NCBI RefSeq assembly: GCF_003182485.1
Contig: NZ_QGTX01000001.1
Location: 3,116,001 to 3,180,000 of the forward strand
DNA: 64,000 nt
Direction: 5' to 3'
DNA from: Geodermatophilus normandii
Lineage (GTDB): Bacteria; Actinomycetota; Actinomycetes; Mycobacteriales; Geodermatophilaceae
Of the stretch, positions 42,528 to 51,853 are shown in pieces. The notes below the pieces were generated by a model. That model made no database searches. It was not told the DNA's origin and saw only the letters and a list, made by a program, of their open reading frames with translations. Both the position numbers and the translations under genes were made by a program. The number at the start of each line of letters is the position of its first letter. Position 1 is the stretch's first letter.

Positions 42528-45500
42528 GCGAGGGCGGCGCGGGCGGCGGCGAGCCAGCCGGGGTGCCCGGTGCGCTCGGCGACGGCGACCGCGACCGCGC
42601 GGTGCGCCTCGGCCGCCTCCCGGTCGCCGCGCGCCGCGGCCAGGCGGGCGAGCAGCGTCGCCGTCGGGCCGAAGGCCATGAGGGCGGTCTCGGTCCCGCA
42701 GACGCCGTCCCGGTAGGGGAGCAGCTCGGCCTCGGCCTCGGCCATCCGCGCGGGATCGCCGAGGGCCAGCCCCACCTCGCCCCGCACGAACTCGAAGAAC
42801 GGCGTGAACAGGTCGCGCACCGGCCGGGCGTGCGCCGGGCACCGCGACCGCGCCTCGTCCGCCCGCCCGGCCAGCACCAGGGTCAGCGCCCAGGTCTCGG
42901 TGGAGATCTCGGGCGAGATCGGGACCATGGCGGCGATCTCCTCGGGCGCGACCGGCTGCGCCTCCGGGCTCCCGAGCTGCAGGCCGAGCTGGGTGTGCAG
43001 CCGCAGCGCCCGCGTGATCTCGGGGTAGTAGCCGGCCTCCAGGAGGGCCTGCTCGGCGACGTCGTAGGCGGCCTCCGCCTCGGCCACCCGACCCGCGACG
43101 GCGGCGCGCATGCCGACGTAGCAGCGCGCGATGCCGTGCAGCAGCGGCAGCCCGTAGGCCGAGGACAGGCGCTCGGCCTCCGCGGCGTGCGTGTCGGCGG
43201 CGTCGAGGTCGAGCACCGCGCAGGTGTCCTGCAGGAGCATCAGCCGCGCCACCGCCTCGAACAGGCCGAAGCCCTCCCGCCGGGCGAGGTCGAGCAGCTC
43301 GGTGCCCAGCGCCGTCGCCTCGCTGCGGTCGGGCCCGCCCACCGCGTGGAACTGCCGGGCCGCCAGCGCGTGGGCCAGGGCGAGCGGGTCCCCGCCGAGC
43401 CGGCCCTCGCCCACCGCCTGCGCCGACGCCTCGACGGCCCGCGCCTCGTGCCGCTCCTCGAGCTCGGTGGCGAGCAGCGCGAGCAGCCGGGTCCGCTGCG
43501 GGTCCCCGGCCGGCAGGGCGGTGATCGCGGACTCGGTGCGCGCGACGAAGCGGTCGTCGACCGGGTCGACCCAGGTCTTCCAGAAGGTCGGCGCGTCCGA
43601 GGAGAGCAGGACCGCCGCGGTCAGCTCCGCGGGGACGTCGTCGGGCAGCACCGCCAGGGCGCGCGTGCGCAGCGCGCGGGCCTCGCCGACGGCCCCGGCC
43701 AGCACGGTGGCGTGCGCCTGCTCGGCCAGCAGCCGGGCGAGGCCGGCCGCGTCGCCGGGCCGGGCGGCCGCGGTGGCCTCGGCCGCCCGGCGCCACATGA
43801 CCGCGGCGTCGGCGTGCGCGAACCGGCGCCCGGCCAGCTCGGCGGCGGCCTGGGCCCAGCGGGCGGCCGCGGCGGCCGAGCCGGGACCGGCGGCGGCGGT
43901 GTGGTGGGCCAGGGCGGTGACGTCGTCGGGACGCAGCCGCTCCAGGACGGCGGCCACCCGCCCGTGCAGCCGGGTCCGCCGCAGGGACGAGAGGTCCCCG
44001 TAGAGGATGTCGCGCACCAGCGCGTGCACGAAGCGCAGCCGCCCGGGCCCCGGCTCGACCAGCAGGCCGCTGACCAGCGCCGTCTCCAGCGCCTCGACCA
44101 GCGCGTCCTCGTCCTCCTCGGTGCCGCCGCCGGCCGGCGCCGCGGCGGCCAGCAGCACCTCGGCGTCGACGTCGCGGCCGACGACGGCGGCCAGCTTGAG
44201 CAGGGTGCCGGTGCGGGCGGGCAGGACGGCCAGGCGGTGGCGGACGACGTCGCGCACGGTGCCGGGCACGGCGTCGACGTCGGCACCGGAGTCGACCAGC
44301 CGCAGCAGCTCGCGGACGTAGAACGGGTTGCCGTCGGCGCGGGCGGCGATCGCGGCGCGGGTGCGGCCGTCGACCGGGGTGAGCGCCCAGTCCTCGACCA
44401 GCGCGTCGACGGCGGCGGGGTCCAGGCCGCGCAGCCGCAGGCCGACGGGGGAGCGGCGGGCGAGGGCGGCCAGGACGTCGGCCAGCCCGGCGCTCTCCTC
44501 CGGCCGGTGGCCGGCCACGAGCAGCACCCGGCAGCCGGCCAGGGCCGGCAGCAGGTCCAGCAGCAGGGCGGTGGTCTCGCGGTCGGCGCGGTGCAGGTCG
44601 TCGACGGTCACCAGCAGGGGCGTCCGGGCGGCGACGGCGGCCAGCCACCCGGCGACGGCGCGGTGCAGGCGGAAGCGGTTGCCCAGGGGGTCGCCACCGG
44701 TCTCGGGCGGGGCGTCGTCGGTGAGCAGCGCCGCGAGCGCGGCGGGGTCGGCCGGCGGGGTGGTGGCGGCGAGCGCGCGCAGGGCGGCCGCCCACGGCCA
44801 GCCGGGCGGGGCGCCGTCGGTCTCCGGGCACGACACCGCCAGCGTCGTCCAGCCGCGGGCGGCGTGCTCGGCACGCAGGTGGTCGAGCACCGTGGTCTTG
44901 CCGCTGCCGGCCTCGCCGGCGAGCAGCGCGACCTCCAGCGAGCCGGCGGCGGCGCGGTCGGCGGCGGCGCGCAGCGCGGCCAGCTCCGCCTCGCGGCCGA
45001 CCGGCCGGGGCACCTCCGGCATGACGGGCGCGGCCGGCGTCGCGGGCACTGCCGGCTCCGGAGCGGGGCGGCCGACCGCCGGTGCCGGCCCGCGCGCCGG
45101 CAGCAGGGAGGGCGCCTGGGCGAGCACGGCCTCCTCCAGCGCGCGCAGCTCGGGGCCGGGGTCGACGCCGAGCTCGTCGGCCAGCCGCGCGCGGACCTCG
45201 CGCAGCGCGCCGAGGGCCTCGCCCTGGCGGCCGGCGCGGTAGAGACCGAGGGCGAGCAGCCGCCAGCCCTCCTCGCGCAGCGGGTGCTCGGCGACGTGCG
45301 CGCGCAGCTGGGGCAGCGGATCGCGGCCGCCGGGGGCGTCGAGGGCGACCGCGGCGCGCCGCTCGACCGCGGTCAGCCGCAGCTCGTCGAGGCGGGCGGC
45401 CTCGGGGGCGGCCCACGGTTCGTCGGCGTACTCGGCGTAGGCCGGCCCGCGCCAGAGGTCGATGGCGTCGGTGTACCGCTGCCGCGCCGCGGCCGGGTCG

Positions 45501-45883
45501 GTGGCCGCGAGCCGGTCGCCCTCGTCGAGCAGCCGCAGCGCCAGCAGGACGTCGACGGCGTCGTCGGCCGGGCGCAGCGCGTAGCCCGGGGGGACGGTGA
45601 CCAGCAGCCGGGCCGGCGTGCGCGGGGCGCGGCCAGGCTCGAGCACGCGGCGCAGGTGGCTCACGTGCGCCTGCAGGGTCCCGAGCGCGTCGGCCGGGGA
45701 GGCACCCCGCCACAGGTCGGCCACCAGCAGCTCGGCGGGGACGACGTGGCCACCCGCGACCAGCAGGCGGGCGACGACCGAGCGCTGCCGACGGCCACCG
45801 AGGTCGAGCGCGACGCCGTCACGGACGGCGGTCACCTCGCCCAACACCCGGAACCCGACCGTTCCGGCACCCGCTGTATCCAT
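42524..45883 (-). CDS. SARP/BTAD-type STAND ATPase transcription regulator, copy A
   Basis: Very large regulator of 1119 residues. Residues ~10-95 are an OmpR-like winged helix ('FRVLGEVTAVRDGVALDLGG', 'RRQRSVVARLLVAGG'), ~100-245 the BTAD domain ('LQAHVSHLRRVLEPGRAPRT' to 'LGVDPGPELRALEE'), then an AAA/STAND ATPase with Walker A 'LLAGEAGSGKTTVLDHL' and Walker B 'PLLVTVDDLHRADRETT', followed by ~600 residues of helical repeats. Works as an ATP-dependent, signal-gated activator. No biosynthetic cluster adjoins; the nearest target is hemerythrin. ATG without a clear ribosome site; TATGCT lies just upstream. Confidence 0.9.
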   Translation of the reverse strand: MDTAGAGTVGFRVLGEVTAVRDGVALDLGGRRQRSVVARLLVAGGHVVPAELLVADLWRGASPADALGTLQAHVSHLRRVLEPGRAPRTPARLLVTVPPGYALRPADDAVDVLLALRLLDEGDRLAATDPAAARQRYTDAIDLWRGPAYAEYADEPWAAPEAARLDELRLTAVERRAAVALDAPGGRDPLPQLRAHVAEHPLREEGWRLLALGLYRAGRQGEALGALREVRARLADELGVDPGPELRALEEAVLAQAPSLLPARGPAPAVGRPAPEPAVPATPAAPVMPEVPRPVGREAELAALRAAADRAAAGSLEVALLAGEAGSGKTTVLDHLRAEHAARGWTTLAVSCPETDGAPPGWPWAAALRALAATTPPADPAALAALLTDDAPPETGGDPLGNRFRLHRAVAGWLAAVAARTPLLVTVDDLHRADRETTALLLDLLPALAGCRVLLVAGHRPEESAGLADVLAALARRSPVGLRLRGLDPAAVDALVEDWALTPVDGRTRAAIAARADGNPFYVRELLRLVDSGADVDAVPGTVRDVVRHRLAVLPARTGTLLKLAAVVGRDVDAEVLLAAAAPAGGGTEEDEDALVEALETALVSGLLVEPGPGRLRFVHALVRDILYGDLSSLRRTRLHGRVAAVLERLRPDDVTALAHHTAAAGPGSAAAAARWAQAAAELAGRRFAHADAAVMWRRAAEATAAARPGDAAGLARLLAEQAHATVLAGAVGEARALRTRALAVLPDDVPAELTAAVLLSSDAPTFWKTWVDPVDDRFVARTESAITALPAGDPQRTRLLALLATELEERHEARAVEASAQAVGEGRLGGDPLALAHALAARQFHAVGGPDRSEATALGTELLDLARREGFGLFEAVARLMLLQDTCAVLDLDAADTHAAEAERLSSAYGLPLLHGIARCYVGMRAAVAGRVAEAEAAYDVAEQALLEAGYYPEITRALRLHTQLGLQLGSPEAQPVAPEEIAAMVPISPEISTETWALTLVLAGRADEARSRCPAHARPVRDLFTPFFEFVRGEVGLALGDPARMAEAEAELLPYRDGVCGTETALMAFGPTATLLARLAAARGDREAAEAHRAVAVAVAERTGHPGWLAAARAALA

Positions 45884-45924
45884 GGCGGCGGAAGCATAGG
45901 TCGGCGGAGGCCCGCGCGCCGAGG

Positions 45925-45946
45925 GCGTGTGGCAGGTGCCACACGC
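45925..45946. promoter_or_regulatory. 22-bp inverted repeat operator between SARP A and hemerythrin B
   Basis: Arms GCGTGTGGCA and TGCCACACGC are perfect complements around a GG centre, lying in the divergent promoter region 42 bases from the SARP ATG and 78 from the hemerythrin ATG. Probable binding site of a dimeric regulator. Confidence 0.75.
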
Positions 45947-45984
45947 AGCGGTCACGTCCGGGTCACGCGCCGTGCCATGCGGCT

Positions 45985-46003
45985 CGCAAGCCACCGCCAA
46001 CCG
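45985..46003 (+). promoter_or_regulatory. Conserved box upstream of hemerythrin copy B
   Basis: CGCAAGCCACCGCCAACCG, the counterpart of the box at 41736-41754, again ending exactly 20 bases before the start codon. Confidence 0.6.
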
Positions 46004-46023
46004 CCCCGGTGCACGGTCCCGGC

Positions 46024-46725
46024 ATGACCTCGACCACCCCCGCCCTGCCCTTCCCCGTCTCCCCGCGCCGCCCCGGTGACCCCGAGCCGGACCTGTTCGG
46101 CTTCTCCCTCGTGCACCGCGCGCTGCGCTCGGGCTGCCGCCTGCTGGCCGACGCGGTCACCGCCGTCGCCGCCGGTGACCCGTGCCCGCCGGAGCGGCAG
46201 CGCGCCGTCGTCCGGTTCGGCGAGGCGGTCCTGCACGAGGTGCACGTGCACCACTCCCGCGAGGACGACGTCCTGTGGCCGGTGATCGTGGCCTCGGCCG
46301 GCGACGCGGTGGACCTCCGCCCGCTGTCGGACGACCACACCGCGCTGCAGGGCGTCCTCGACCGCGCCGACAGCGCGCTGGCCCGTTTCGCCGAGGGCGG
46401 TCCCGCGCAGGCCGGGCCGCTGACCGCTGTCCTCACCGAGCTAGCCGACGAGCTCGACGAGCACATCGAGGAGGAGGAGCGGGAGGTGTTCCCGGTGATG
46501 CGGCGGTTCGTGTCGAAGGGCGACTTCACCCGGGTCGAGACGCGCTTCCGCAAGGGCACCAGCCCGCGGCACATGGTCTTCGTGCTGCCGTGGATCGTCG
46601 ACTCGTGCCGCACGCCAGCCGAGACCGCCCGGCTGTTCGCCGGGGCCCCGGCGCCGCTGCGGTGGGTGCTGCGCGCCGTGCAGCCGGGCTGGATCCGCCG
46701 CCGCGACCTCGTGCGCGGCGCCTGA
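46024..46725 (+). CDS. Hemerythrin-domain protein, copy B
   Basis: Intact 233-residue paralogue of copy A. Ligand motifs: 'FSLVHRALRSGCRLLAD', 'HVHHSREDDVLWPVIVA', 'LSDDHTALQGVLDRAD' and '[20 protein letters not shown]', i.e. H, HxxxE, H, HxxxE as in O2/NO-binding hemerythrins. The C-terminal ~60 residues ('CRTPAETARLFAGAPAPLRW' and on) are conserved in both copies and lie outside the HHE core. Starts 140 bases from the divergent SARP A gene, behind the conserved box; convergent with SARP B, two bases apart. Confidence 0.92.
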   Translation: MTSTTPALPFPVSPRRPGDPEPDLFGFSLVHRALRSGCRLLADAVTAVAAGDPCPPERQRAVVRFGEAVLHEVHVHHSREDDVLWPVIVASAGDAVDLRPLSDDHTALQGVLDRADSALARFAEGGPAQAGPLTAVLTELADELDEHIEEEEREVFPVMRRFVSKGDFTRVETRFRKGTSPRHMVFVLPWIVDSCRTPAETARLFAGAPAPLRWVLRAVQPGWIRRRDLVRGA

Positions 46726-46727
46726 GC

Positions 46728-49700
46728 TCAGTCCAGGGCGCCGCGGGCGGCGGCCAGCCAGCCGGGGTTGCCGGTGCGCTCGGCGAGCGCGACGGCCACC
46801 CGCTGGTGGGCCGCCGCCGCGGCGGCGTCGCCCCGCGCGGCGGCCAGCCGGGCCAGCAGGGTCGCCGTCGGGCCGAGCGCCACCGACGCCGACTCCGCGG
46901 CGCACACGTCCGCCGCCCACGGCGCCAGCTCCGCCTCCGCCTCGGCCATGCGCTCGGCGTCACCGAGGGCCAGCCCGACGACGCCGCGGAAGTACTGGAA
47001 CACCTGCGTGTAGGGGTCGCGGCCATAGCGCGGCCGGCCCGGGCCCAGCGCCCGGGCCTCCTCCACCCGCCCGTCCAGGACCAGGGTGAGCGCGATGCTC
47101 TCCCGCAGGTCGTCGGGTGCGGCCGACAGCACGCTCTCGACGTCGGCCCGCGTCACCGGCGGCGTCCCCGCGCCGGTGCCCGAGGCCTGCATGCACAGCA
47201 GCCCGACGACCCGCACCGACTCCGCGACGGCGGGGTACCAGCCGGCGGCCAGCAGCAGCTCGACGGCGTCGGCGTAGGCGCGGTCGGCCTCGGCGGCGCG
47301 GCCGTCGCAGGCCAGCCGCATGGCCCGGTACGCGCGCGCGATGCCGTGCAGCAGGCGCAGCCCGTGCCGCTCGGCCAGGGCCTCGGCGGAGGTGGCCTGC
47401 GCGTCGGCGGCGGGCAGGTCGAAGCGGGCGCAGGCGTCCTGCAGCAGCACCAGCCGGGCGACCGCCTCGAAGACGCCGAACCCGGACTCGCGGGCCAGCC
47501 CGAGCAGGTCGGTGCCCAGCGCGGCGCGCTCGTCGGGCGCGGAGTCGCGGTGGGTGTGCACCGCGCGGGCGGCCAGGGCGTGCGCACGGGCCAGCGGGTC
47601 GCCGGTCCGCCGCGCCGCCTCGACGGCCGCGCGGGACACCGGCGCCGCGCGGGCGTCGAAGCGCTCCTCGAGCTCGGTGGCGAGCAGCGCCAGCAGCCGG
47701 GGGCGCAGCGGGTCGTCGTCGCCGAGGCCGGCCAGGAGGGTCTCGGTGCGGGCGACGAAGCGGTCGTCGACCGGATCGACCCGCGGGTTCCAGAACGTCG
47801 GGACGTCCGAGGAGAGCAGCACCGCCGCGGTCAGCTCCGCCGGCGCGTCCTCGGGGAGCGCGGTCAGGGCGCGGGTGCGCAGCGCGCGGGCCTCGCCGCT
47901 GGCGCCGGCCAGCGCGGTGGCGTGCGCCTGGGCGGCCAGCAGCCGGGCCCGGCCCGCGCCGTCACCCGGCCGGGCGGTGGCGGCCGCCTCGGCCGCGCGG
48001 CCCCACATGACCGCGGCGTCGGCGTGCGCGAAGCGCCGCTCGGCCAGCTCGGCGGCGGCCTGCGCCCAGCGGGCGGCCGCGGTGGCCGCGCCGGGGCCGG
48101 CCGCGGCGGTGTGGTGGGCCAGCGCGGTCACGTCGTCGGGACGCAGCCGCTCGAGCACGGCGGCCACCCGCCCGTGCAGCCGCGTGCGCCGCAGCGAGGA
48201 CAGGTCCTCGTAGACGGTGTCGCGCACCAGCGCGTGCACGAACCGCAGCCGCCCCGGACCGGGCTCCACGAGCAGGCCGGAGACCAGCGCCGCCTCCAGC
48301 GCCTCGACGGCGGCCTCCTCGTCGTCGGCCCCGTCCGGTGCGGCCGCGGCCAGCAGCACGTCCGCGTCGACGTCGCGGCCGACGACGGCGGCCAGCTTCA
48401 GCAGCGTGCCGGTGCGGGCGGGCAGGACGGCCAGCCGGTGGCGGACGACGTCGCGCACCGTCCCGGGCACCGCGGCCACCTCCGCGCCGGTGCCCACCAG
48501 CCGCACGAGCTCGCGGACGTGGAACGGGTTGCCGTCGGCCCGCTCGGCGATGGCGGCCCGGGTGCGGCCGTCGAGCGGCGTCACCGCCCAGCGCGCCACC
48601 AGCGCGTCGACGGACCGGCGGTCCAGGCCGCCCAGCCGCAGCGTCACCGGTGAGCGGCGGGCGAGCGCCGCCAGGACGTCGGCGAGGGAGGCGCTCTCCT
48701 CGGGGCGGTGCCCGGCGACGAGCAGCACGCGGGACCCGGCGAGGGCGGGCAGGGCGTCGAGCAGGAGCGCGGTGGTCTCGCGGTCGGCGCGGTGCAGGTC
48801 GTCGACGGTCACCAGGAGCGGCGCCGCCGCGGCCACGGCCGCCAGCCACCCCGCCACCGCCCGGTGCAGCCGGAACCGGTCACCGGCCGGGTCGCCCCCC
48901 GTCGGCGCCGGGACGTCGTCGGTGAGCAGCGCCGCGAGGGCGGCCGGGTCGGCGGGCGGGTGGCGATCGGCGAGCGCGCGCAGGCCGGCGGCCCAGGGCC
49001 AGCCGGGCGGGGCGCCGTCGGTCTCCGGGCACGACACCGCCAGCGTCGTCCAGCCCCGGGAGCCCAGGTCCTCCCGGAGCGAGTCGAGCACCGTGGTCTT
49101 CCCGCTGCCGGCCTCGCCGGCGAGCAGCACCACCTCCACCGCGCCGGCGGCCGCGCGGCCGGCCGCCTCGTCGAGGGCGGTCAGCTCGGCGTCCCGCCCG
49201 ACCGGCCGGGGGGCGGTGACCGGCGGGGGAGCGGGCTCGGGGCGCGGGACCACGGGGGCCGGCGCACGCGCCGGGAAGAGGTGCGGCGCCTGCGCCAGGA
49301 CGTCGTCCTCCAGGGCGCGCAGCTCCGGGCCGGGGTCGACGCCGAGCTCGTCGGCCAGCCGGGCCCGCACCTCGCGCAGCGCGCCGAGGGCCTCGCCCTG
49401 GCGGCCGGCGCGGTAGAGGCCGAGGGCGAGCAGCCGCCAGCCCTCCTCGCGCAGCGGGTGCTCGGCGACGTGCGCGCGCAGCAGCGGGAGCGGGTCCCGC
49501 CCGCCGGGGGCGTCGAGGGCGACCGCCGCCCGCCGCTCGACCGCGGTCAGCCGCAGCTCGTCGAGGCGGGCGGCCTCGGGGGCGGCCCACGGCTCGTCGC
49601 GGTACTCCGCGTAGGCCGGCCCACGCCACAGGTCGATCGCGGCGCCGTACCGCTTGCGCGCCGCGGCCGGGTCGGTCGCGGCCAGCCGGTCACCCTCGTC

Positions 49701-50047
49701 CAGGAGACGCACCGCCTCGAGCACGTCCACGGCGTCCTCGGCCGGGCGCAGCGCGTAGCCCGGCGGCACCGTGACCAGCAGCCGGGCCGGCGTGCGCGGG
49801 GCGCGGCCCGGCTCCAGCACGCGGCGCAGGTGGCTGACGTGCGCCTGCAGCGCGCCCATCGCGTCGGCCGGCGCGGCGCCGCGCCACAGGTCGGCGACGA
49901 GCACCTCCGCGGGGACCATCAGCCCCCCGGCCACGAGCAGCCGGGCGACGACCGAGCGCTGCCGCCGCCCACCGAGGTCGAGCGGAGCCCCGTCGCGGTC
50001 GGCCCGACGTCCCCCAGGACACGGAACCGGGCGGTCTCGGCACTCAT
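46728..50047 (-). pseudogene. SARP/BTAD-type STAND ATPase regulator, copy B (one missing base near the N-terminus)
   Basis: Paralogue of copy A with the same domain order; ~1106 residues when repaired. Walker A is 'LLAGEAGSGKTTVLDSL', Walker B 'PLLVTVDDLHRADRETT'. The ATG-proximal part 'MSAETARFRVLGDVG' is out of frame with the rest; adding one base to CCC at 50003-50005 gives 'DVGADRDGAPLDLGGRRQRS', matching copy A. An apparent internal start ('MAGGLMVPAEVL') would remove most of the winged helix. Expected to bind DNA and use ATP like copy A. Confidence 0.85.
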
Positions 50048-50106
50048 GACGGCGGCAGCCTACGTCCGCCGGCCCCGCCGGCCGGCCCCCGCGACCGGGC
50101 CCGTGC

Positions 50107-51357
50107 CTACGCGCTGCGGCTGCGGCGGTTGCGCGCGGGGACCGACCCGACGGACTCGACCGGCGCGTCGGGGCCCTCGACGCCCAGGCGCCGCTCGAAG
50201 CCCGGCGGGACGACGAGGTCGTCCCGGGAGAGGTCGGCGGCCGAGTCGCGGGCCAGGCCGGTCAGCGCCGAGCCGAGGCCGTCGCGGAGCAGGTCGAGGA
50301 CGTTCTCCACCCCCGCCTGGCCGTTGGCGGCGAGACCCCAGAGGTAGGCGCGGCCGATCATGACCGCCTTCGCGCCCAGCGCCAGGGACTTGGCCACGTC
50401 GGAGCCGCGGCGGATGCCGCCGTCGAGCAGCACCTCGACGGAGTCGCCGACCGCCTCGGCGATCGCCGGCAGCGCGCGGATGGAGGCGGGGGTGCCGTCG
50501 AGGTTGTTGCCGCCGTGGTTGGAGACGGAGATGGCGGTGACGCCGGCGTCGACGGCGCGGCGGGCGTCGTCGACGCGCATGACGCCCTTGAGCATGAACG
50601 GCCGGTCCGCACCCCACAGGTCGCGCAGCCAGGCGACGTCCTCCCAGGTCGGCATGGGGGAGTTCATCCAGTCGCCGTAGGCGCCGAAGAACGTGGGCGC
50701 CGGGTCGCCGGGGGTGGCGACCATGTTGGGGACGGTGAGGTCGGGCAGCTTCCTCGTGCGGGCGAACTGCAGCAGCCAGCGGGGCCGGAGCGCGACCTGC
50801 GGCGCGTAGCGGCGGACCGCCTCGAAGTCGATCTTCTGCGGGATGAAGGGGGAGCCCCAGTCACGGCCGTAGGCGAAGGACCAGTCCAGCGTGGCGATCA
50901 GGCCGGCCGCGCCGGCGGCGCGGGCCCGCTCGACCTTGGCCGCCATCACGTCGCGGTCGCCGACCCAGTACAGCTGGAAGAAGGTCTTCGGGTTGGCGGC
51001 GATGACCTCCTCCATCGGCTTGCTGGCCATCGAGGACAGGCCCATCGCCACGCCGCGGGCGGCGGCGGCCCGGGCGACGGCGACCTCGCCGTCGGGGTGC
51101 ACGGCCTGCACGCCGGTGGGGCTGATCAGCACCGGCATCGAGACGTCCTGGCCCATCACCGTGGTGGCCATCTCGCGCCTGTTCGACAGGCCCGCGGTGT
51201 GCGGGGCGAAGCCCAGCTCGTCGAAGGCCCGGATGTTGTCGTCGACGGTCAGGCCCTTGTCCGACCCGGCCACCAGGGCGCCGTAGACGCCCTTGGGCAG
51301 CCGGCGCTGCGCGCGCCGCTGGGCCTCGGCCACCGTCTCGAACCACGCGTTCGCCAC
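50107..51357 (-). CDS. mftD: MftD-like FMN-dependent alpha-hydroxy-acid oxidase (pre-mycofactocin synthase type)
   Basis: TIM-barrel flavoprotein of 416 residues in the lactate-oxidase family. It begins 'ANAWFETVAEAQRRAQRRLP' and contains 'SMPVLISPTGVQAVHPDGE', 'LSSMASKPMEEVIAANPKTF', 'VSNHGGNNLDGTPASIRALP' and 'EVLLDGGIRRGSDVAKSLAL', all characteristic of MftD, the enzyme that turns the mycofactocin precursor core into pre-mycofactocin. No mftA, B, C, E or F is within the window, so it is an orphan here. A general hydroxyacid oxidase role cannot be excluded. GTG with GGAG six bases upstream. Confidence 0.75.
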   Translation of the reverse strand: MANAWFETVAEAQRRAQRRLPKGVYGALVAGSDKGLTVDDNIRAFDELGFAPHTAGLSNRREMATTVMGQDVSMPVLISPTGVQAVHPDGEVAVARAAAARGVAMGLSSMASKPMEEVIAANPKTFFQLYWVGDRDVMAAKVERARAAGAAGLIATLDWSFAYGRDWGSPFIPQKIDFEAVRRYAPQVALRPRWLLQFARTRKLPDLTVPNMVATPGDPAPTFFGAYGDWMNSPMPTWEDVAWLRDLWGADRPFMLKGVMRVDDARRAVDAGVTAISVSNHGGNNLDGTPASIRALPAIAEAVGDSVEVLLDGGIRRGSDVAKSLALGAKAVMIGRAYLWGLAANGQAGVENVLDLLRDGLGSALTGLARDSAADLSRDDLVVPPGFERRLGVEGPDAPVESVGSVPARNRRSRSA

Positions 51358-51394
51358 GAGCGTCTCCGTTCATCCGTCCCGCCGGGCCGACCCC

Positions 51395-51417
51395 GGTGGC
51401 ACTCAGTGCCACCCTAA
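51395..51417 (-). promoter_or_regulatory. 19-bp perfect palindrome overlapping the -10 region of the mftD-like gene
   Basis: GGTGGCACTcAGTGCCACC (51395-51413); the minus-strand TAGGGT -10 box spans 51411-51416, so transcription would begin inside the palindrome. A second symmetrical stretch (GTGTGgtgCACAC) lies just upstream. A repressor site is the simplest reading. Confidence 0.7.
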
Positions 51418-51516
51418 CGGCCGGGTGTGGTGCACACCACCGCCCGGGAACGAGGCAGCCCCGCGGCCGGGGGCCACGGGGCTGTCGGGGAGTGCCGGGC
51501 GGGCCCGGCGGGCTGC

Positions 51517-51660
51517 TCAGAAGCGGGCGGCCAGCGCGGCGATCTCGTGCGCCGACTCCTGCGTCGGGGCGGTGGCCAGGGCGCGCTGCAGCTCGCGCTC
51601 GTCGCGGCGGCGGGCGCGGGCGGTGCGGGCGGTGGCCAGGGCGGTGCTCAGGCGGGTCAT
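51517..51660 (-). CDS. Small Arg/Ala-rich protein (47 aa)
   Basis: Short helical protein 'MTRLSTALATARTARARRRD' ending 'HEIAALAARF'. ATG preceded by GAGAGGG at six bases, a clean ribosome site. Similar small basic proteins occur in actinomycetes; function unknown. It lies upstream of the mftD-like gene in the same direction but is separated by its promoter. Confidence 0.65.
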   Translation of the reverse strand: MTRLSTALATARTARARRRDERELQRALATAPTQESAHEIAALAARF

Positions 51661-51814
51661 GTCGGGTCCCTCTCAGGCGGCGTCACGTCCGTGACGGTCC
51701 ACGGCGGCGGCCACCTCCGGTCGTCACCGGCGGGCCCGTGGGTGCGGCGCCGGTCACATGGATCCCGGCTCCGACCTGCTGGGTCTGCATGTCCAACCAT
51801 CCTCCCGTCCGCAC

Positions 51815-51831
51815 GGTTCGTCAAGTGAACC
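51815..51831. promoter_or_regulatory. Inverted-repeat operator upstream of hxlR
   Basis: GGTTCgtcaagtGAACC, 22 bases before the HxlR start and just before TAGGCT (51842-51847), a -10 box that would give a leaderless HxlR message. Probable autoregulatory site. Confidence 0.6.
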
Positions 51832-51853
51832 CAGCGTGACCTAGGCTGCATCC

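Larger units (their letters stand above)
41736..50047. repeat. Tandem duplication of a hemerythrin/SARP-regulator module (two diverged copies)
   Basis: Two adjacent ~4.1-kb units, each with a rightward hemerythrin gene and a convergent leftward SARP-ATPase gene (copy A 41736-45883, copy B 45985-50047). Gene order, orientation and lengths match, and the proteins are closely similar over their full lengths: the regulators share long runs such as 'RRQRSVVARLLVAGG' (after repair of the second) and 'YALRPA', and the hemerythrins share '[12 protein letters not shown]'. Divergence is enough to show an old, not recent, duplication. Confidence 0.85.

Noticed and set aside
42563-46027. 1154-residue rightward open frame antisense to SARP A
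   Set aside because: Shadow of the opposite strand; composition (Gly/Arg/Gln/Val runs) is not protein-like.
42524-50047. Antibiotic biosynthetic cluster signalled by SARP regulators
   Set aside because: No PKS, NRPS, or tailoring genes adjoin; the only linked genes are hemerythrins.
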